Virus record (IMG/VR): IMGVR_UViG_3300005914_000014
Coordinates: 1-50,110 of that record
Length of the DNA: 50,110 bases
Origin: a virus
Direction: 5' to 3' (one strand)
In this document: in pieces, positions 16,958 through 25,539 of the stretch
Numbering within the stretch: position 1 is the first letter of the stretch
Layout: the number at the start of each line of letters is the position of its first letter
Notes under the pieces: model-generated
Told to the model about the DNA's origin: nothing
The model's database searches: none
The model's input: only the letters and a program-made list of their open reading frames with translations
Made by a program: the position numbers and the translations under genes

Positions 16958-17674
16958 ATGGGTACGCATTCTAATTCTCAGTTCAGGTTGAAAAAGCTGA
17001 AATATCAGATAAAGGAATTTGAAAAAAAACTAAACATTGAACAAAAACAAGCAGATGAATTAATAGAACAAAAGACCTTGACCGTATTATCCGGCAAGGC
17101 GGGAAGTGGTAAGACACTCCTAAGTTGTTATACTGCACTGAAAAAGTTTGCAGAAAGAGAGGTCGATAGAATTGTAATCACTCGACCGACGGTGTCCACT
17201 GAAGATAATGGATTTTTACCTGGTGGAATTGAAGATAAACTCGGGCCGTGGATGTCGCCGATATACTCCAACTTCAAAACAATACTACACAATGACCAAG
17301 ACCATACTTCGATTGAGTTATATGATCAGTTAATTGAAAGTAAAGTCCTAGAAATTGTTCCGATTACCTTCATGCGAGGACGGACATTCACAAATTCACT
17401 CGTTATTGTAGACGAGGCACAGAACCTAACCGAAGAGCAGTCTTTAATGGTTCTTTCACGAATTGGAATTGGCACTAAAATGATTATTTGCGGTGACTTA
17501 AAACAAGTCGACTTGCGCAAACGGAATGATAGTGGTATGTGGTTCATGAGTCGATTAAAAGAATCTGCCAATATTGGTAGTTTTGAATTGCTCAAAAATC
17601 ATAGACATCCTGTAGTTGACGAGATACTCGAACGACATGCAGAACTCACCTCAGATACGCACTTGTACAATTAA
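16958..17674 (+). CDS. phoH: PhoH-like ATPase
   Basis: 238 residues. Walker A GKAGSGKT (46-53), ITRPTVSTEDNGFLPG, the conserved PhoH phrase DKLGPWMSPI, Walker B LVIVDEAQN, and MIICGDLKQVD identify the PhoH/RNA-helicase-like P-loop family. PhoH is a frequent gene of marine T4-like phages; its role in infection is not settled. ATG 16958 is preferred over TTG 16955 because AAGAGGT lies 4 nt upstream. The N-terminus has a short basic coiled-coil-like segment. Confidence 0.95.
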   Translation: MGTHSNSQFRLKKLKYQIKEFEKKLNIEQKQADELIEQKTLTVLSGKAGSGKTLLSCYTALKKFAEREVDRIVITRPTVSTEDNGFLPGGIEDKLGPWMSPIYSNFKTILHNDQDHTSIELYDQLIESKVLEIVPITFMRGRTFTNSLVIVDEAQNLTEEQSLMVLSRIGIGTKMIICGDLKQVDLRKRNDSGMWFMSRLKESANIGSFELLKNHRHPVVDEILERHAELTSDTHLYN

Positions 17675-17690
17675 TTAAAAAAAAAAGGTT

Positions 17691-18959
17691 ATGCTAACAA
17701 AAACTTCGCCTATTAATAAATTATTAAGTAATTTTTCTAGTTTAAATTATACGATAGATTCAAGTAAATCGTCTAGTAAAAGAACAGTTATTATTATAAG
17801 GTCACATGATAGAGAATCATGTAGAGAACAACTATTAAATAAGTTTCTAATTGATGGTTATGATGTATTAGTTAAAGATACATCATACTCATCGGTTGGC
17901 GGACTGTCATTCACATATTCTAATAAGAATATTTTAATACTATTTAAACCGATATCAGGTGGTATGAGTGAAACAACACTCAATGCATCCATCACTGAGT
18001 TTTTCCCATGCATTGCATTTGAACTTGGGTATCATCCGACCAATATTGATTCATTTTATGAGTTTATTGAAAGTGTCGATGTTTCACTATTAAACTGTGT
18101 ATTTGCATCGGATAAGAAAGCTTTATCTGATATGATTACTCGTACTAAGACTAGTTCGAAGTACGAAGAAAAGATAAAAAATGCAATAGGAATTACTAAA
18201 TTCTTATATACCATGGACGCACAGCGTCCGATATGTAATGTATATTGGGGGTATCGAACTAAACCGAATGGGGTGTCACGATCCAATGCAGGTGATATAT
18301 ACATTCAATACAAAGACACTAATGAGTTGCTTGGTATTAGCTTAAAGGCAGGAACGAAAAGCTCAGCCGAACCACTACTCAACACCTACGTAAAACCAAT
18401 ATTCAAATTCTTTGAACGCACTGATTTATTACTACAACTCCGCAGTGAATTATATGATAAAGTATATTCAAAGTTAGACACAATATCACCGCACGATGGG
18501 TATGACGCATCCAATCGAACTGTAACTCAAACCATGCTGAAAGAGTTTTCTGCAACTAATAACGAGTTATACAATACTTATTATAACAAACAACTAAAAA
18601 CTATAAAAAAGTACTTGATTAATTTGATTAACGAAAACCCGAGGACGGCAGTTTCATATATTAAGTCTGAAATTTTACATCAAACACTTGACACTCCTAC
18701 TATAACGGTCAAAGCACTTGACTCTAACTGCGAAGTGCTATCTGATAAAGGTGTATTAGGAGAGTTCATAGATGGTGTCGTAGATGTTACTGCATATGAA
18801 TCCAACACGGGCAAGCAAGATTGGTTCATCAAGTTGTCATCCGAATCGAGTGAGATTATATTAAAAATGTCTACTCGAACAAACAAGGCAGGTCATCCAG
18901 GTAAGCGTAAGCTAGGGCAATTTTACAATCTATCGGTCAAATACAATGGACTCATATAA
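17691..18959 (+). CDS. Putative PD-(D/E)XK-type nuclease (422 aa)
   Basis: The most conserved-looking part is NAGDIYIQYKDTNELLGISL followed by KAG (residues 199-221). D202 and K219 in ISLKAG could be the D...(S)xK of a restriction-like nuclease core, with EPLLNTYVKP following. An N-terminal lobe (residues 30-110) has a similar strand pattern ending ILILFKP. The assignment is by motif shape only; the usual acidic residue is Ser here. The start lies in an A-rich leader ending GGTTATG. It sits between PhoH and the gp32 group, so a DNA-processing role is plausible. Confidence 0.45.
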   Translation: MLTKTSPINKLLSNFSSLNYTIDSSKSSSKRTVIIIRSHDRESCREQLLNKFLIDGYDVLVKDTSYSSVGGLSFTYSNKNILILFKPISGGMSETTLNASITEFFPCIAFELGYHPTNIDSFYEFIESVDVSLLNCVFASDKKALSDMITRTKTSSKYEEKIKNAIGITKFLYTMDAQRPICNVYWGYRTKPNGVSRSNAGDIYIQYKDTNELLGISLKAGTKSSAEPLLNTYVKPIFKFFERTDLLLQLRSELYDKVYSKLDTISPHDGYDASNRTVTQTMLKEFSATNNELYNTYYNKQLKTIKKYLINLINENPRTAVSYIKSEILHQTLDTPTITVKALDSNCEVLSDKGVLGEFIDGVVDVTAYESNTGKQDWFIKLSSESSEIILKMSTRTNKAGHPGKRKLGQFYNLSVKYNGLI

Positions 18960-19346
18960 ATGAATATACAATTACTACTAACATTCTCGACCGTAGATAC
19001 ACTAACATCGTCTGTTACAGAGGTGCTCTCATATTTCACCCCAATAGATGGCAGAATATTTACATTACAGTCGGTGGATAATCCAAACATAATATATCTG
19101 ACATATAATATTCACAAGATGAACTATGCAAATAAACCACCCAAGACAATGCTAGTTCATCGAAAGAAAGAGAGCAATACGATCTACACCATCAATGCAA
19201 TCAATGAAATCTCAAAGGCAGTTACAGGTAAAGTTGACAGTAGATATCGAATAATTTGGAATAACTATAGAAACTCTGTATTATTGACGGATTCCAATGG
19301 ATTGGTTGAACGAAAAACCAATCTATATGAAATTTTTGATACATGA
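18960..19346 (+). CDS. Hypothetical protein upstream of gp32 (128 aa)
   Basis: Starts immediately after the preceding stop (TAAATG). Mixed alpha/beta composition with the phrase RYRIIWNNYRNSVLLTDSNG; no recognised motif. The gp32 promoter -35 begins inside its last codons. It probably belongs to the same transcript as the putative nuclease. Confidence 0.65.
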   Translation: MNIQLLLTFSTVDTLTSSVTEVLSYFTPIDGRIFTLQSVDNPNIIYLTYNIHKMNYANKPPKTMLVHRKKESNTIYTINAINEISKAVTGKVDSRYRIIWNNYRNSVLLTDSNGLVERKTNLYEIFDT

Positions 19347-19363
19347 TATATATGTGTTATATT
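19336..19363 (+). promoter_or_regulatory. Promoter for gp32, TTGATA-N16-TATATT
   Basis: TTGATA 19336-19341, 16-nt spacer, TATATT 19358-19363, 46 nt before the gp32 ATG. Same -10 as the other promoters of this class. The 46-nt leader includes a repeated AACAATTAACAATTAAC tract. Confidence 0.65.
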
Positions 19364-19409
19364 AACAATTAACAATTAACAAATAAAAAATAACAATTGA
19401 GGCACACTT

Positions 19410-20249
19410 ATGGGATTAGATATCAATGCCATTAAGGCGAAGTTAAATAAACTTCAAAATAAGAACAGTAAAACTGCAAATCTTTGGAAACCATCCGAGG
19501 GAAAGCAAACCGTTCGTATATTACCTTATAAAGAAACACCTGAGAATCCATTTATTGAAATGTTTTTTCACTATGACTTTAATGGTAAGACCATCGTGTC
19601 ACCGAGATCGTATGGTTTATCAGACCCTATCTACGATTTCTCTATGAATCTACGGAAAACGGGTGATAAAGAATCTTACCAACAAAGTAAGAAGTTCGAA
19701 CCAAAGATGCGAACTCATGTTCCTGTGCTAGTGCGTGGTGAAGAAAGTGAGGGAATTAAGTATTGGGCATTTGGTAAACTTGTGTACGAGCAATTACTCG
19801 GATACATTGCTGATCCAGATTATGGTGACATCACAGATATTAAAGAGGGTCGTGACATTGTTGTTGAGTTTGAGAAGCCAGAAACTGGATATCCAAAGAC
19901 AACGATTCGTGTTAAACCAAATCCATCACTCGCATTCGACGATGCTGCCAAATTAAAGTCTATGTTCGACGAACAGATTATAGTATCAGACATATATGAG
20001 GCAAAGACTTTTTCGGAGTTGGAACTCGAACTCACTGCATATCTGAATGTAGATGACGATAGTATTACAGATGGAACTGCCACATCAGACAATGCAGTTA
20101 AAGTTAATGAAGAAGCAAAGACAGCGGCTGAGTTACGTGACGATAGTGCTCCTTTTAAGTCAGGTGTGGTACAGCAGTCGACTACCGCACCTAAGAAACA
20201 AATCACAAGTGACGTAGAAGACGCATTCGATTCATTATTTAATTCTTAA
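19410..20249 (+). CDS. gp32: Single-stranded DNA-binding protein (T4 gp32-like)
   Basis: 279 residues. The N-terminal helix with KAKLNKLQNKNSKTANLWKP corresponds to the cooperative-binding segment and core start. VRILPYKETPENPFIEMFFH and YWAFGKLVYEQLLGYI are hallmarks of the gp32 OB fold. The C-terminus is acidic and ends DAFDSLF, the protein-interaction tail. No cysteine occurs anywhere, so the structural zinc site of T4 gp32 is absent. GAGG lies 7 nt before ATG and a dedicated promoter precedes it. It coats replication and recombination intermediates for the neighbouring UvsX, gp41 and gp43. Confidence 0.96.
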   Translation: MGLDINAIKAKLNKLQNKNSKTANLWKPSEGKQTVRILPYKETPENPFIEMFFHYDFNGKTIVSPRSYGLSDPIYDFSMNLRKTGDKESYQQSKKFEPKMRTHVPVLVRGEESEGIKYWAFGKLVYEQLLGYIADPDYGDITDIKEGRDIVVEFEKPETGYPKTTIRVKPNPSLAFDDAAKLKSMFDEQIIVSDIYEAKTFSELELELTAYLNVDDDSITDGTATSDNAVKVNEEAKTAAELRDDSAPFKSGVVQQSTTAPKKQITSDVEDAFDSLFNS

Positions 20250-20258
20250 TTAAACTAG

Positions 20259-21386
20259 ATGGATAAAGATGATTTATTAATTGATATCCTCGCTGAGGGT
20301 ATCAATAAAAAATACAAAGGCGAGACAATTGCATATAACTTAGGTACTACGCAAGAATCTCCAGCTGAAGTTAAAGACTGGGTTTCTACAGGCAGTTCAA
20401 TACTTGACTTAGCAATTGCCAACCGACCAAACGGAGGTTTGCCTGTTGGTAGAATAGCAGAGTTATCAGGTCTCGAGGCGTCTGGAAAGTCACTAATGTC
20501 TGCACACCTTCTTGCGAATACGCAAAAAAAAGGAGGAGTTGCGGTCTACATTGACACCGAAAACTCAGTATCCCAAGAGTACCTAAGTGCAATTGGGGTT
20601 GATGTGACACAATTGTTATATATCGGAGTTGATACAGTAGAACGTATATTCGAAACTATCGAAACTATCATAGAAAAAGTTAGAGCATCTGAGAAAGATA
20701 GATTGGTTACAATCGTCGTCGACTCGGTTGCTGCAGCATCTACTGAAATAGAAATGGATTCTGATTACGGAAAGGATGGCTATGCGACTGCTAAAGCACT
20801 TATCATGTCAAAGTCGATGAGAAAGATTACAAACATGATAGGAAAGCAAAGTATCTTATTAGTATTTACTAATCAGCTAAGAGAGAAGATGGGAGTTATG
20901 TTTGGTGACAAATATACCACATCAGGTGGAAAGGCACTTGCATTTCATGCATCAGTACGTATCCGTCTCAAAGCAATTGGTAAGATTAAAAAGAAAGTCA
21001 ATGGTACAGACTCCGTTATTGGTGTGCAGACTCGTGCTATCGTTATGAAAAACCGAATGGGGCCACCGCAACGAGAAGCAGACTTCGAGATTTATTTTGA
21101 TCGAGGTATAGATGACTACTCATCTTGGCTTAAAGCATTGAAACTCTTCAGTATTATTAAATCAGGTGGTGCATGGTATTCATATGATCTAGCAGATGAA
21201 ACTACAGGAGAAGTCATACAAGAGTATAGATTTCAGGCAAAAGACTTTACCAAATTAATGGAATCAGATGATACATTAAAAAAGAAGTTTTATACTGAAA
21301 TTTGTGCGGTGATGGTCATGAAATACAGATCAGACGAATTGGACGTGGACTCTACTGAAATTGAGTTTATAGACGATGCGGGTTGA
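20259..21386 (+). CDS. uvsX: UvsX, RecA-like recombinase
   Basis: 375 residues (T4 UvsX: 391). Walker A GLEASGKS (71-78), Walker B TIVVDSVAA, and FTNQLREKMGVMFGDKYTTS with GGKALAFHASVRIRL are RecA-family signatures. It forms filaments on ssDNA and drives strand exchange and recombination-dependent replication. It follows gp32 by 9 nt, an order that fits co-regulation of gp32 and UvsX. The C-terminus is acidic. It seems complete. Confidence 0.97.
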   Translation: MDKDDLLIDILAEGINKKYKGETIAYNLGTTQESPAEVKDWVSTGSSILDLAIANRPNGGLPVGRIAELSGLEASGKSLMSAHLLANTQKKGGVAVYIDTENSVSQEYLSAIGVDVTQLLYIGVDTVERIFETIETIIEKVRASEKDRLVTIVVDSVAAASTEIEMDSDYGKDGYATAKALIMSKSMRKITNMIGKQSILLVFTNQLREKMGVMFGDKYTTSGGKALAFHASVRIRLKAIGKIKKKVNGTDSVIGVQTRAIVMKNRMGPPQREADFEIYFDRGIDDYSSWLKALKLFSIIKSGGAWYSYDLADETTGEVIQEYRFQAKDFTKLMESDDTLKKKFYTEICAVMVMKYRSDELDVDSTEIEFIDDAG

Positions 21387-21389
21387 TGT

Positions 21390-22346
21390 ATGAGCAGAGT
21401 TCTCATTGTAGATGCACTAAATTTATTTTTTAGAGCATATTCAACAAGTCCTGCAACTGACATTAATGGAATTCCTGTGGGTGGCGTCATAGGAAGTCTA
21501 TTAAGTTTAGGTTCCGTGGTTCGAATGTTAGATATTAATAAAATATATTGCGTATTTGATGGTAAAGGTGGTTCTAGTAGACGTAAAAGTATTTTAAAAG
21601 AATACAAAGCAGGTCGTAAGATGACAATTCGTATGAATCGTCAAGAAGACTTCGCAACGGAGGAAGAGAAACTGTTAAACATGAAAGAACAAATGTTTGC
21701 ATTATCTTCCTACTTAGAAATGCTACCTATCCAAGTTATCATAGTAGACCGAGTGGAGGCCGACGACGTGATTGCATACATTAATGAACACTATCACACC
21801 GAGGATGATACTTATATCATGTCGACTGATAAAGATTTTCTTCAGCTAATAAATCATAACACATTCGTGTATTCACCCACCAAAAAAAAGTTATATGACG
21901 TAGATAGTGTTATTAAAGAATACCTAGTACATCCATGTAACATGGTTATTAAACGAACTATGGAGGGGGATAAATCGGATAACATTAATGGAGTCCATGG
22001 AATTGGCCCAAAGACCATTCAAAAGCATCTATCGTATTTAATAAACGATACTCCATTGAGTATTGATGAGTTTGAAAAAAAATTAAATGAAGTTATTGAT
22101 AAACCAAAGGCAATCAAAAATTTGATTACGAGTTTTGACATCATTGAAAGAAATGATAAACTTATGAACTTAAAGCTATTTAACTTTCCAATAGATATCA
22201 AAACACGGATTCGTGGATGTGTGGAAGAACCAATAGCAGGGTTAAATAAAATGAAATTTTTAGTTAAGTTACAAAAAGACGGACTAACTCATGCATTGCG
22301 GAATGCCCCTGAGTGGTTGTCAAAAACCTTCTTTAGCATCCATTAA
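21390..22346 (+). CDS. rnh: 5'-3' exonuclease / RNase H (FEN-like)
   Basis: 318 residues (T4 Rnh: 305). Metal-site motifs in order: LIVDALNLFFRAY, VEADDVIAYI, MSTDKDFLQL, and GDKSDNINGVHGIGPKT (the helix-two-turn-helix DNA clamp). Removes RNA primers from lagging-strand fragments. It starts 3 nt after uvsX and is followed directly by the helicase gene (TAAATG), making a tight replication operon. Confidence 0.94.
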   Translation: MSRVLIVDALNLFFRAYSTSPATDINGIPVGGVIGSLLSLGSVVRMLDINKIYCVFDGKGGSSRRKSILKEYKAGRKMTIRMNRQEDFATEEEKLLNMKEQMFALSSYLEMLPIQVIIVDRVEADDVIAYINEHYHTEDDTYIMSTDKDFLQLINHNTFVYSPTKKKLYDVDSVIKEYLVHPCNMVIKRTMEGDKSDNINGVHGIGPKTIQKHLSYLINDTPLSIDEFEKKLNEVIDKPKAIKNLITSFDIIERNDKLMNLKLFNFPIDIKTRIRGCVEEPIAGLNKMKFLVKLQKDGLTHALRNAPEWLSKTFFSIH

Positions 22347-23705
22347 ATGACAAAATACATAGATACTCTTGCTGAGTTTGGGAAAGCATTTCAAGTAAAA
22401 ATCATATATTCTCTGATACATGACTCTCAGTTCCTTCAAGATGTTCTAGAAATTCTAGATACCGATTATTTCGAATCCGACTCGCATCAATGGATAGTTA
22501 GAACTGCAGTTGAATACTTTACGGTTTATAAAAAATCTATTACACTTGATGTATATTCACTCGAAGTAAAAGGCATTTCAGTTGATTCATTTGCGGACAC
22601 GGTTAAGAATGATTTAAAGAATATATACACTTCAAAAAACTTAGATGATTTAGAATTTATCAAAGACCAATTTGAAACATTCTGTAAAAATCAAAAGTTA
22701 AAGATGGCAATTATTGAATCAGCCGACTTACTCAAACGTGGTGACTATGATACTATAAAGATAAAAATAGATACTGCCATGAAGGCAGGTATGTCTAAGG
22801 ACATAGGTCATAACTGGAAAGAGCACGTATCTCTCCGATTAGAGAACATACGGAGTCCACAACGCACCTACATGCATGCTATCGATAATATAACCGATGG
22901 TGGCCTTGGTGGTGGTGAGATTGGAGTTATAGTAGCACCTAGTGGAGTTGGTAAGTCATGGGCACTATCATCCCTCGGATTCAATGCAGCGATGAATAAC
23001 TTCAATGTTCTTCATATAACGTTGGAACTATCGGCGGACTATGTTGGTAGACGATATGATATGATGCTAACAGGTAAACCTTTTCCAGTACTGAGAGATA
23101 ATGAGGGTTACCTGATAGCAGCGCTTGACAAAGTACCAGGATCTATCGACATTAAGCAATTTCCAACTCGTGGCGTTACTGTACAAGGACTAGAGATGTA
23201 TATAGAAAAAGTTCTTCAATTGAAAAATATTGATTTAATTATTCTTGACTATGCAGACTTACTAGGAAGAAATAAATTTTCAAGTGGAAATGATTATGAA
23301 GATATGGGTGGTATATACGAAGAACTTCGAGGTATGAGCATGAAGTTTCAAATACCCATGTGGACAGCATCTCAGTCCAATCGAGCAGGTAGTTCTACTG
23401 ATGTCATTGGCGCTGACCTGATTGCAGACTCTTATAAGAAAGTAATGACTGCAGATTTTATCATAAGTCTAATGCGCAAAGATGTTGAAAAGCTATCAAA
23501 TAAAGCACGAGTCCATGTTATTAAAAATAGATTCGGGCCTGATGGAATGACGTTTTATGCCGATATGGATACTTCTATTGGCAAGTTTCACATTAACGAC
23601 GTATATGCAGATAATGCAGCGGTTAGTGTAGAGCAGAGTAAACTGGAAAAGTCTAATTTGAAATCTAAGTATGACGTATTCAAGCCTAAAAAAGACTTTG
23701 GGTAA
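22347..23705 (+). CDS. gp41: Replicative DNA helicase (DnaB-like, T4 gp41)
   Basis: 452 residues. The N-terminal domain (1-165) is helical. The RecA-like motor domain has GGGEIGVIVAPSGVGKSW (Walker A 197-204), HITLELSADYVGRRYD, Walker B LIILDYADLL, and WTASQSNRAG (arginine/Q-finger region), as in DnaB/gp41. It unwinds DNA at the fork. No intein or fracture is seen, unlike some marine gp41 genes. C-terminal tail is lysine-rich (LEKSNLKSKYDVFKPKKDF). Confidence 0.96.
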   Translation: MTKYIDTLAEFGKAFQVKIIYSLIHDSQFLQDVLEILDTDYFESDSHQWIVRTAVEYFTVYKKSITLDVYSLEVKGISVDSFADTVKNDLKNIYTSKNLDDLEFIKDQFETFCKNQKLKMAIIESADLLKRGDYDTIKIKIDTAMKAGMSKDIGHNWKEHVSLRLENIRSPQRTYMHAIDNITDGGLGGGEIGVIVAPSGVGKSWALSSLGFNAAMNNFNVLHITLELSADYVGRRYDMMLTGKPFPVLRDNEGYLIAALDKVPGSIDIKQFPTRGVTVQGLEMYIEKVLQLKNIDLIILDYADLLGRNKFSSGNDYEDMGGIYEELRGMSMKFQIPMWTASQSNRAGSSTDVIGADLIADSYKKVMTADFIISLMRKDVEKLSNKARVHVIKNRFGPDGMTFYADMDTSIGKFHINDVYADNAAVSVEQSKLEKSNLKSKYDVFKPKKDFG

Positions 23706-23707
23706 TG

Positions 23708-23746
23708 TTCAACTAATTTTGAAACTACAGATTATAAATGTATATT
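23708..23746 (+). promoter_or_regulatory. Promoter with extended -35 block (TTCAACTAATTTTGAA ... TATATT)
   Basis: The same 16-mer as at 4730 is followed by TTGAAA (23719-23724), a 16-nt spacer and TATATT (23741-23746). It lies immediately after gp41 and drives the 70-aa gene at 23786, which ends at a terminator. Confidence 0.68.
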
Positions 23747-23785
23747 GAATTTCGAACACGTAAATATTAATAAATAATAAACATA

Positions 23786-23998
23786 ATGGCAACAGCAAAA
23801 TATTTCGAAGCAACAGTAGAGTACACCGAAGATACCGACAGTGGTAAGCAGAAGAAAAGACGAGAGGTGTTGTTAATTGACTCACTCTCTGTCACTGAAA
23901 CCGAGTCTAAAGTAATTTCACACCTAAACGCACTGAATATTGGACTTGACTTCATTGTCAAGCAAGTTAAAGAATCTAAGATTATCGAAGTAATCTAA
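23786..23998 (+). CDS. Small DUF4494-like protein (70 aa)
   Basis: The sequence KYFEATVEYTEDTDSGKQKK, LIDSLSVTETESKVISHL and FIVKQVKESKIIEVI recalls the DUF4494 pattern (strand, LvDA.SfTEAE helix, strands), best known from Bacteroidetes and their phages. Function unknown. Monocistronic: promoter 40 nt upstream, terminator 22 nt downstream. The family match is by eye. Confidence 0.65.
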   Translation: MATAKYFEATVEYTEDTDSGKQKKRREVLLIDSLSVTETESKVISHLNALNIGLDFIVKQVKESKIIEVI

Positions 23999-24020
23999 GT
24001 AATTCAACATGTTTAACCAT

Positions 24021-24050
24021 AAGACCACTTGTGTGGTCTTATTCTTTTTA
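24021..24050 (+). terminator. Rho-independent terminator
   Basis: AAGACCAC (24021-24028) and GTGGTCTT (24033-24040) form an 8-bp stem with loop TTGT, followed by ATTCTTTTTA. Confidence 0.85.
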
Positions 24051-24073
24051 ATTAATAATATACAAGCACTCGC

Positions 24074-24271
24074 ATGAAATTTAACGAAAACTTTAAAACC
24101 TATGTAACTGGAGTTGCAGTGATATTAGTATTATCTTTAATATTACATTATATCATCAACATTATATTACCAGGTTTATTTTCCGTATTGGAGAGTTGGG
24201 CTACCGTGATGCTACTAATGACATTTAAAATAGGATGGCAGCAATATAATACAAACGAATCCGACGTATGA
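24074..24271 (+). CDS. Small two-helix membrane protein (65 aa)
   Basis: Two hydrophobic segments: VTGVAVILVLSLILHYIINI (about residues 11-31) and a second, weaker one around LFSVLESWATVMLLMTF (35-52). No signal peptidase site. The stop overlaps the ATG of the metallopeptidase-like gene (ATGA at 24268), so the two are likely made together. A holin or antiholin role cannot be excluded, but it is far from the endolysin. Confidence 0.65.
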   Translation: MKFNENFKTYVTGVAVILVLSLILHYIINIILPGLFSVLESWATVMLLMTFKIGWQQYNTNESDV

Positions 24272-24648
24272 TTATTTCGCAATTTGATAAGTTATGTAAT
24301 TGGATAAAGCACGTGAATGATACAGACGTACTAATGGGAGAGGGCACTTCGTTTATGGGACATTACGTAAATCGAATCGTAATTCACCATAACTATAATT
24401 TAGAAAAAAATGGATTGATTGCTTTATTACATGAATGCGGTCATGCACTTCAACCAAAGACACCGACCGGAGTTAATAAATACAAATTATATGAAGTCAG
24501 ATCGGATAAATTTAAAAAAGGATTATACGAGAATGAAGTGGATGCATGGAAACGTGCTCGAGATATCGCAGTAGACCTACACTTAAATTTGGATTGGGTT
24601 GCATTTAACCGAGAAGAATCAGCATCAATTAAAACATATCAATATTAG
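24268..24648 (+). CDS. Small zinc metallopeptidase-like protein (HExxH)
   Basis: 126 residues with LIALLHECGHALQP: H55-E-C-G-H59, the zincin zinc site, preceded by the strand NRIVIHHNY. A downstream E90 (in YENEVDAWKRA) is well placed as third ligand, as in IrrE/ImmA-type and related small zincins, where E-x-x-A-x follows on a helix. It may cleave a host or phage protein, or be a structural relic; substrate unknown. Coupled to the upstream membrane protein. Confidence 0.75.
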   Translation: MIISQFDKLCNWIKHVNDTDVLMGEGTSFMGHYVNRIVIHHNYNLEKNGLIALLHECGHALQPKTPTGVNKYKLYEVRSDKFKKGLYENEVDAWKRARDIAVDLHLNLDWVAFNREESASIKTYQY

Positions 24649-24664
24649 AGGTTAACATATATTT

Positions 24665-25303
24665 ATGGGTAACGACAAAAACGTAGATATTATGCATGTA
24701 GACTTTAGAGAATACTTACAATTAGAAACGGACGTACCAGGGTCATATAATATCAGGTCGCATGACTCTACTACGCATTTTTACGACTCGAAGACAGGTG
24801 AAAAACGAGAGTTACCTCCACTACCCAGCGACACTGGATTGTATATTTTCAATGAAGAAACTGGATATTGGGAAGAGGATGATATAACAATATCTGAATT
24901 TTTCGATGAGTATGACGACGACGACGACGACGACGACGACGATGATGATGATGATTTTGACGACGATGAGTATGATGAGTATGACTCACTTGATGTTGAG
25001 TCCCCATTCGCACCAATTCAACTCGGTGAGTATATCATACATCTGTATGCATCTGAGTATAGCTTCTGCACCCCCAGGATGAACTCTGTAGATAAGTATG
25101 CATATACACAATGGGAACTTATGATTGAAAAGAAGCATGCGACGTGGGACTTTGTAGTATGCTCATCTGAGATAATGCGAAACCTTGGGTACGAATCATT
25201 TCTGACGGATGATATTTACATTGCATATGTGGATACTGCAATCATTCAGACGATATTCAATCATTTATTGGAAAAACTAGATATTACCACTATATTAAAG
25301 TGA
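24665..25303 (+). CDS. Acidic protein with poly-aspartate tract (212 aa)
   Basis: An N-terminal part includes GLYIFNEETGYWEEDD. It is followed by an extremely acidic stretch (about residues 80-110) with 14 consecutive Asp residues and then further D/E/Y. The C-terminal half (QLGEYIIHLYASEYSFCTPR onward) looks globular. No family recognised. Polyacidic regions in phage proteins often mimic DNA or bind basic partners; this is inference. It is followed by a weak terminator. Confidence 0.65.
   Translation: MGNDKNVDIMHVDFREYLQLETDVPGSYNIRSHDSTTHFYDSKTGEKRELPPLPSDTGLYIFNEETGYWEEDDITISEFFDEYDDDDDDDDDDDDDDFDDDEYDEYDSLDVESPFAPIQLGEYIIHLYASEYSFCTPRMNSVDKYAYTQWELMIEKKHATWDFVVCSSEIMRNLGYESFLTDDIYIAYVDTAIIQTIFNHLLEKLDITTILK
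24914..24955 (+). repeat. GAC/GAT trinucleotide microsatellite
   Basis: Nine GAC codons then five GAT codons in a row, in frame, coding for poly-Asp. Copy number could vary by replication slippage without frame loss. Confidence 0.97.
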
Positions 25304-25305
25304 AC

Positions 25306-25336
25306 TATTCCGATTGAACGGAGTAGGTTTTCTCTT
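25306..25336 (+). terminator. Possible weak terminator
   Basis: CTATTCCG (25306-25313) can pair with CGGAGTAG (25319-25326) including one G-U pair, followed by GTTTTCTCTTTT. Weaker than the other terminators in the window. Confidence 0.45.
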
Positions 25337-25357
25337 TTCATTCAAACAAAAATAAAC

Positions 25358-25531
25358 ATGAGACTAGTTGGAGAATTACACCCAAACTCCAAACTGACTT
25401 CGAATCAAATCCATACGATTCGTAAGTTATATAAGAGTGGGCATTCTTTGAGCATAATTGCAAAGAATTTTAAGGTGTCACAGTGGAATATAAAAGAAAT
25501 TGTTAATAGAAAAACGTGGAAACACATATAA
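25358..25531 (+). CDS. Small helix-turn-helix protein (57 aa)
   Basis: A 57-codon ORF. KLTSNQIHTIRKLYKSGHSL, then SIIAKNFKVSQWNIKEIVNR and KTWKHI, is a textbook HTH: I..IR.LY..G.S...IAK.F.VS...I..IV...TWKHI, like the DNA-binding repeats in phage homing endonucleases and small regulators. Alone it would be a DNA-binding protein. The ORF is too small to contain a nuclease domain. It ends just before the HD gene (ATG 25540). Confidence 0.75.
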   Translation: MRLVGELHPNSKLTSNQIHTIRKLYKSGHSLSIIAKNFKVSQWNIKEIVNRKTWKHI

Positions 25532-25539
25532 AAAACATT

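Noticed and set aside
24074-24271. Holin
   Set aside because: Two hydrophobic helices fit, but it is coupled to a metallopeptidase-like gene and is 23 kb from the endolysin.
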